From: Thomasclavelia saccharogumia DSM 17460
Lineage (GTDB): Bacteria; Bacillota_I; Bacilli_A; Erysipelotrichales; Coprobacillaceae
Length of the DNA stretch: 64,000 nt
Direction of reading: 5' to 3'
Assembly: GCF_000686665.1 (NCBI RefSeq)
Contig: NZ_JMLH01000001.1
Span: 99,248-163,247, forward strand
In this document: in pieces, positions 62,059 through 64,000 of the stretch
How the letters are laid out: the number at the start of each line of letters is the position of its first letter
How positions within the stretch are numbered: the first letter of the stretch is position 1
Translations under genes and position numbers: made by a program
Notes under the pieces: generated by a model
What the model was told of the DNA's origin: nothing
What the model saw: only the letters and a program-made list of their open reading frames with translations
Databases searched by the model: none

Positions 62059-62907
62059 CTAATGGTCAGCGTCTCGATGTAAACGGTGTACTTGATAAAA
62101 TTTGCTATAATAATCAGCAAAATAATTTGTTAAAGTAACTGAACGATGTTGTCCTCCAGTACAGCCAATACCAATAATTAAATGCATTTTGCCTTCTTTT
62201 TCATATTCTTTTAATAAATAATCAAATAAATCTGTCATCTTCTTGATAAATATTTTTGTTTCTTCTTTTTCTATAACATAATCATAAACCGCTTTATCAT
62301 TTCCGGTTAATGTTCGCAATTCTTCAATATAAAATGGATTTGGTAAAAAACGGACATCAAATAATAAATCGGCATCTTTAGGTACCCCATGTTTATATCC
62401 AAATGATTCAAATGTAATTCTAAATGGATCTACTTTACCACTACTAAAATAGTCTTCTAGAAGATTTTGAAATCTACTTCCTTTTAATTTTGTAGTATCA
62501 ATTGATAAATTAGCTAATTTAGAAATCGGCTCCGCTAATCTTCTTTCAAATTCAATTGCTTCTAATAAAGATGATGCCTTATTAGAAATAAGCAATGGAT
62601 GAGATCTTCTCGTTTCTTTATATCTTTTAACTAATACCTCATCATCACAATCTAAAAATACCACTGATAAATGAATCCAGTCTAAATTAGATAATAATCT
62701 AATTGCTTTTAATGCATCATCTAAACTTACAGCCATAGCAACTCTTTGATATTTAGAATCATCTTGTACCAATTCTGCAAACTCTGTTAACAGAGAAACT
62801 GGGTAATTGTCAATACAACGAAATGCTAAATTTTCAAAACAAGCCATTGCTCTAGTTTTTCCAGCACCTGACATTCCTGTAACAATTACAATCTCTACTT
62901 GATCCAT
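62059..62907 (-). CDS. rapZ: RapZ/YvcJ-family nucleotide-binding protein
   Basis: 282 or more residues. P-loop TGMSGAGKT (about 11-19), VFLDCDDEVLVKRYKETRRSHPL and the C-terminal IGIGCTGGQHRSV / RD region. Family members bind nucleotides; in Gram-positives the role is less defined than the E. coli RNA-adapter role. Start ambiguous among ATG 62907, ATG 62910 and GTG 62916 because GAGG overlaps them; 62907 matches the usual N-terminal length. The yvcK gene normally between rapZ and whiA is absent. Confidence 0.92.
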   Translation of the reverse strand: MDQVEIVIVTGMSGAGKTRAMACFENLAFRCIDNYPVSLLTEFAELVQDDSKYQRVAMAVSLDDALKAIRLLSNLDWIHLSVVFLDCDDEVLVKRYKETRRSHPLLISNKASSLLEAIEFERRLAEPISKLANLSIDTTKLKGSRFQNLLEDYFSSGKVDPFRITFESFGYKHGVPKDADLLFDVRFLPNPFYIEELRTLTGNDKAVYDYVIEKEETKIFIKKMTDLFDYLLKEYEKEGKMHLIIGIGCTGGQHRSVTLTNYFADYYSKFYQVHRLHRDADH

Positions 62908-63473
62908 CATCCTCACTTCGCTTTCTATAATTATTTTATCAAATCTACAACGATAAGTGTACTTTATTTTTAGATTTTTCTCAACTACTTTAATAAATAT
63001 TTTTTACTATTATGCCTACTTTTTAGCCTAATTTTAAAAACTTTAGTAATTAAACCATGATCATAACTTATAAACATAATAAAACTTTATGTATCATCCT
63101 TTAACTTTTTCAAATTCAAACTTTGGATGACTTTAAACCATCTTTGATAAATAAGCTTTTTTATCATATAAAGGTTAATCATCGATTATCAAATCTTTAA
63201 AATTTTGATTAAAATCTTTTAACACCATAACTTCTAATAATTACATATAACTCATTTTCAACTAACGATATTTCTTGTTTTAGCTATTTACCCCTGCAGT
63301 ATTTAGCAAAGAATGACAATGAGCTAAAGATGTAAGATAAAGTATAAAGTGTTCCCTTACCAAACTTATATCACAATCTTAATTCTTGCCACTTTAATCA
63401 CTGCCTTTATCTCTAATAATATTTATTTTAAAAATTTGAATTAAACATACCACAAAACACATTTTTTAAAATG
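62908..63473. other. Long intergenic region upstream of rapZ
   Basis: About 565 bp, AT-rich, without a defensible ORF on either strand. It contains several T-rich runs and the rapZ promoter side. No riboswitch, tRNA or conserved RNA recognised. Confidence 0.35.
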
Positions 63474-63501
63474 AAAAGCATGAAATTAAATTCATGCTTT
63501 T
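63474..63501 (-). terminator. Terminator of the surface protein gene
   Basis: AAAAGCATGAA / TTCATGCTTTT 11-bp stem, 6-nt loop, then TTTTCATTTT on the minus strand. Confidence 0.8.
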
Positions 63502-63528
63502 CTATTTTATTAATCTATATCTAGAGTA

Positions 63529-64000
63529 TTATTTATGTGCTCTTCTTTTTTTGTTTGCTGCTAATACCACTGAAGCTATTGCTAATCCTGCTAATGAATA
63601 TCCTAAGCTTGCACTATCTCCTGTCTTGATACTTGCTGTTGTATCTCCAGCTTTTACTGCACTGCTTACTCCTTCATTTACTGTTGTACTTGGTACTTCT
63701 GTTTCTACTGGTGCTTCAGTATTAGCTACTAATCCTTCAATTGCACTATTCAATGCTGTTACTGCTGCATTTACTTCTTCTTCTGTTGCATTAACATTGG
63801 CCATTGTTTCATTTGCATTTTCTAATGCTAAGCTTACTGCTGCCCATGATTCTGGACTGTAGCTTGCACTGTTTAATCCGTTTGCTTTATTAATTAGGTC
63901 ATTTAATAAGTCTTTATTTGGAATTAATCTTAAGCTTAAATATGCTCTTGCTAATCCATCATATGCTTCATCTACTTCTTCTTGGAAGGCATTTTCATCT
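63529..64000 (-). CDS. C-terminal part of a second FIVAR/KTGD surface protein (runs off window end)
   Basis: About 156 residues in one frame to base 64000. They contain the end of one FIVAR-like module and a second one (DENAFQEEVDEAYDGLARAYLSLRL-type sequence, then NKANGLNSASYSPESWAAV), closely similar to modules 2-3 of the GH3 protein. A Glu/Thr/Val linker leads to AVKAGDTTASIKTGD, a hydrophobic stretch and KKRRAHK. The catalytic part lies outside the window, so the enzyme type is unknown; its tail shows it is anchored like the GH3 enzyme. Confidence 0.85.
   Translation of the reverse strand, partial: DENAFQEEVDEAYDGLARAYLSLRLIPNKDLLNDLINKANGLNSASYSPESWAAVSLALENANETMANVNATEEEVNAAVTALNSAIEGLVANTEAPVETEVPSTTVNEGVSSAVKAGDTTASIKTGDSASLGYSLAGLAIASVVLAANKKRRAHK

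Noticed and set aside
62908..63473. Hidden small gene or riboswitch in the 565-bp gap
   Set aside because: No ribosome site with a following ORF and no recognisable aptamer or terminator before rapZ was found.
63494..63862. Plus-strand frame opposite the surface protein tail
   Set aside because: It is antisense to the clearly coding FIVAR/KTGD protein and exists because that gene avoids some codons; the similar frame at 48340-48660 opposite the GH3 tail has the same explanation.
1..64000. tRNA, rRNA or CRISPR arrays
   Set aside because: No TTCGAnnC-bearing cloverleaf, rRNA segment or regularly spaced direct repeats were seen; the only tandem repeats are the three 39-bp coding units.

Overview
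The DNA is very AT-rich (about 30% GC by eye) and encodes a Gram-positive, low-GC anaerobe. Supporting signs are a strictly anaerobic ribonucleotide reductase (NrdD/NrdG), WhiA and RapZ, ParA/ParB/Noc, the sporulation protease YabG, strong AGGAGG ribosome binding sites and surface proteins ending in KTGD-type sorting tails. Gene content and order (gdpP-yybS; mnmG-rsmG-noc; tatD-yabE; rnmV-rsmA-yabG-ispE-glmU-prs) are those normally found around oriC in Firmicutes, here broken into blocks. A gut Erysipelotrichia/Coprobacillaceae species (Thomasclavelia/Clostridium ramosum-spiroforme type) fits best, but that assignment is inference. No rRNA, tRNA, CRISPR array or complete insertion sequence was recognised.

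Layout. 0-10 kb: the 5' end of gdpP, yybS, an ABC exporter, a four-gene pssA-psd-parA-parB operon that joins phospholipid synthesis to chromosome segregation, then nrdDG. 10-18 kb: a PIG-L deacetylase lipoprotein with an apparently leaderless start, a YfhO/GtrA/GT2 cell-envelope glycosylation cassette, an OmpR-type two-component system and dut. 18-23.5 kb: a LytTR regulator divergent from a small secreted protein and two MacB-like fused ABC transporters; the secreted-protein gene is bracketed by a perfect 16-bp inverted repeat. 23.5-28 kb: a heterodimeric multidrug ABC exporter with a divergent MerR regulator and a textbook 19-bp-spacer MerR promoter. 28-36 kb: a Spx-like gene interrupted by a 175-bp repeat (an identical second copy lies at 36.1 kb), noc-rsmG-mnmG, a small membrane protein with a tandem-repeat tail, yabE, tatD and nanE.

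36-42.5 kb: a heme acquisition operon (NEAT protein, Shp-like protein, HtsABC-like transporter) with a DtxR-like regulator. Three GTTAG-N6-CTAAC palindromes, two before the NEAT gene and one inside the regulator's own promoter, look like its operators. 42.7-48 kb: an AraC regulator, a YesN/YesM-type two-component pair, and an HxlR regulator divergent from an NAD(P)-binding oxidoreductase with paired palindromes. 48-52 kb: a 1223-residue surface GH3 beta-glucosidase with permuted domain order, FIVAR repeats and a sorting tail. 52.5-64 kb: an AIM24 protein, prs-glmU-ispE-yabG-rsmA-rnmV, a MATE efflux pump behind a transcription-attenuator-like leader, rapZ-whiA-XRE, and the 3' end of a second FIVAR/KTGD surface protein.

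The less ordinary parts are the LytTR/secreted protein/dual-ABC locus with its bracketing inverted repeats, the 175-bp mobile-looking repeat inside spx, the shared heme-locus operator, the MATE leader, and a candidate small RNA with a C-rich loop at about 1.1 kb.
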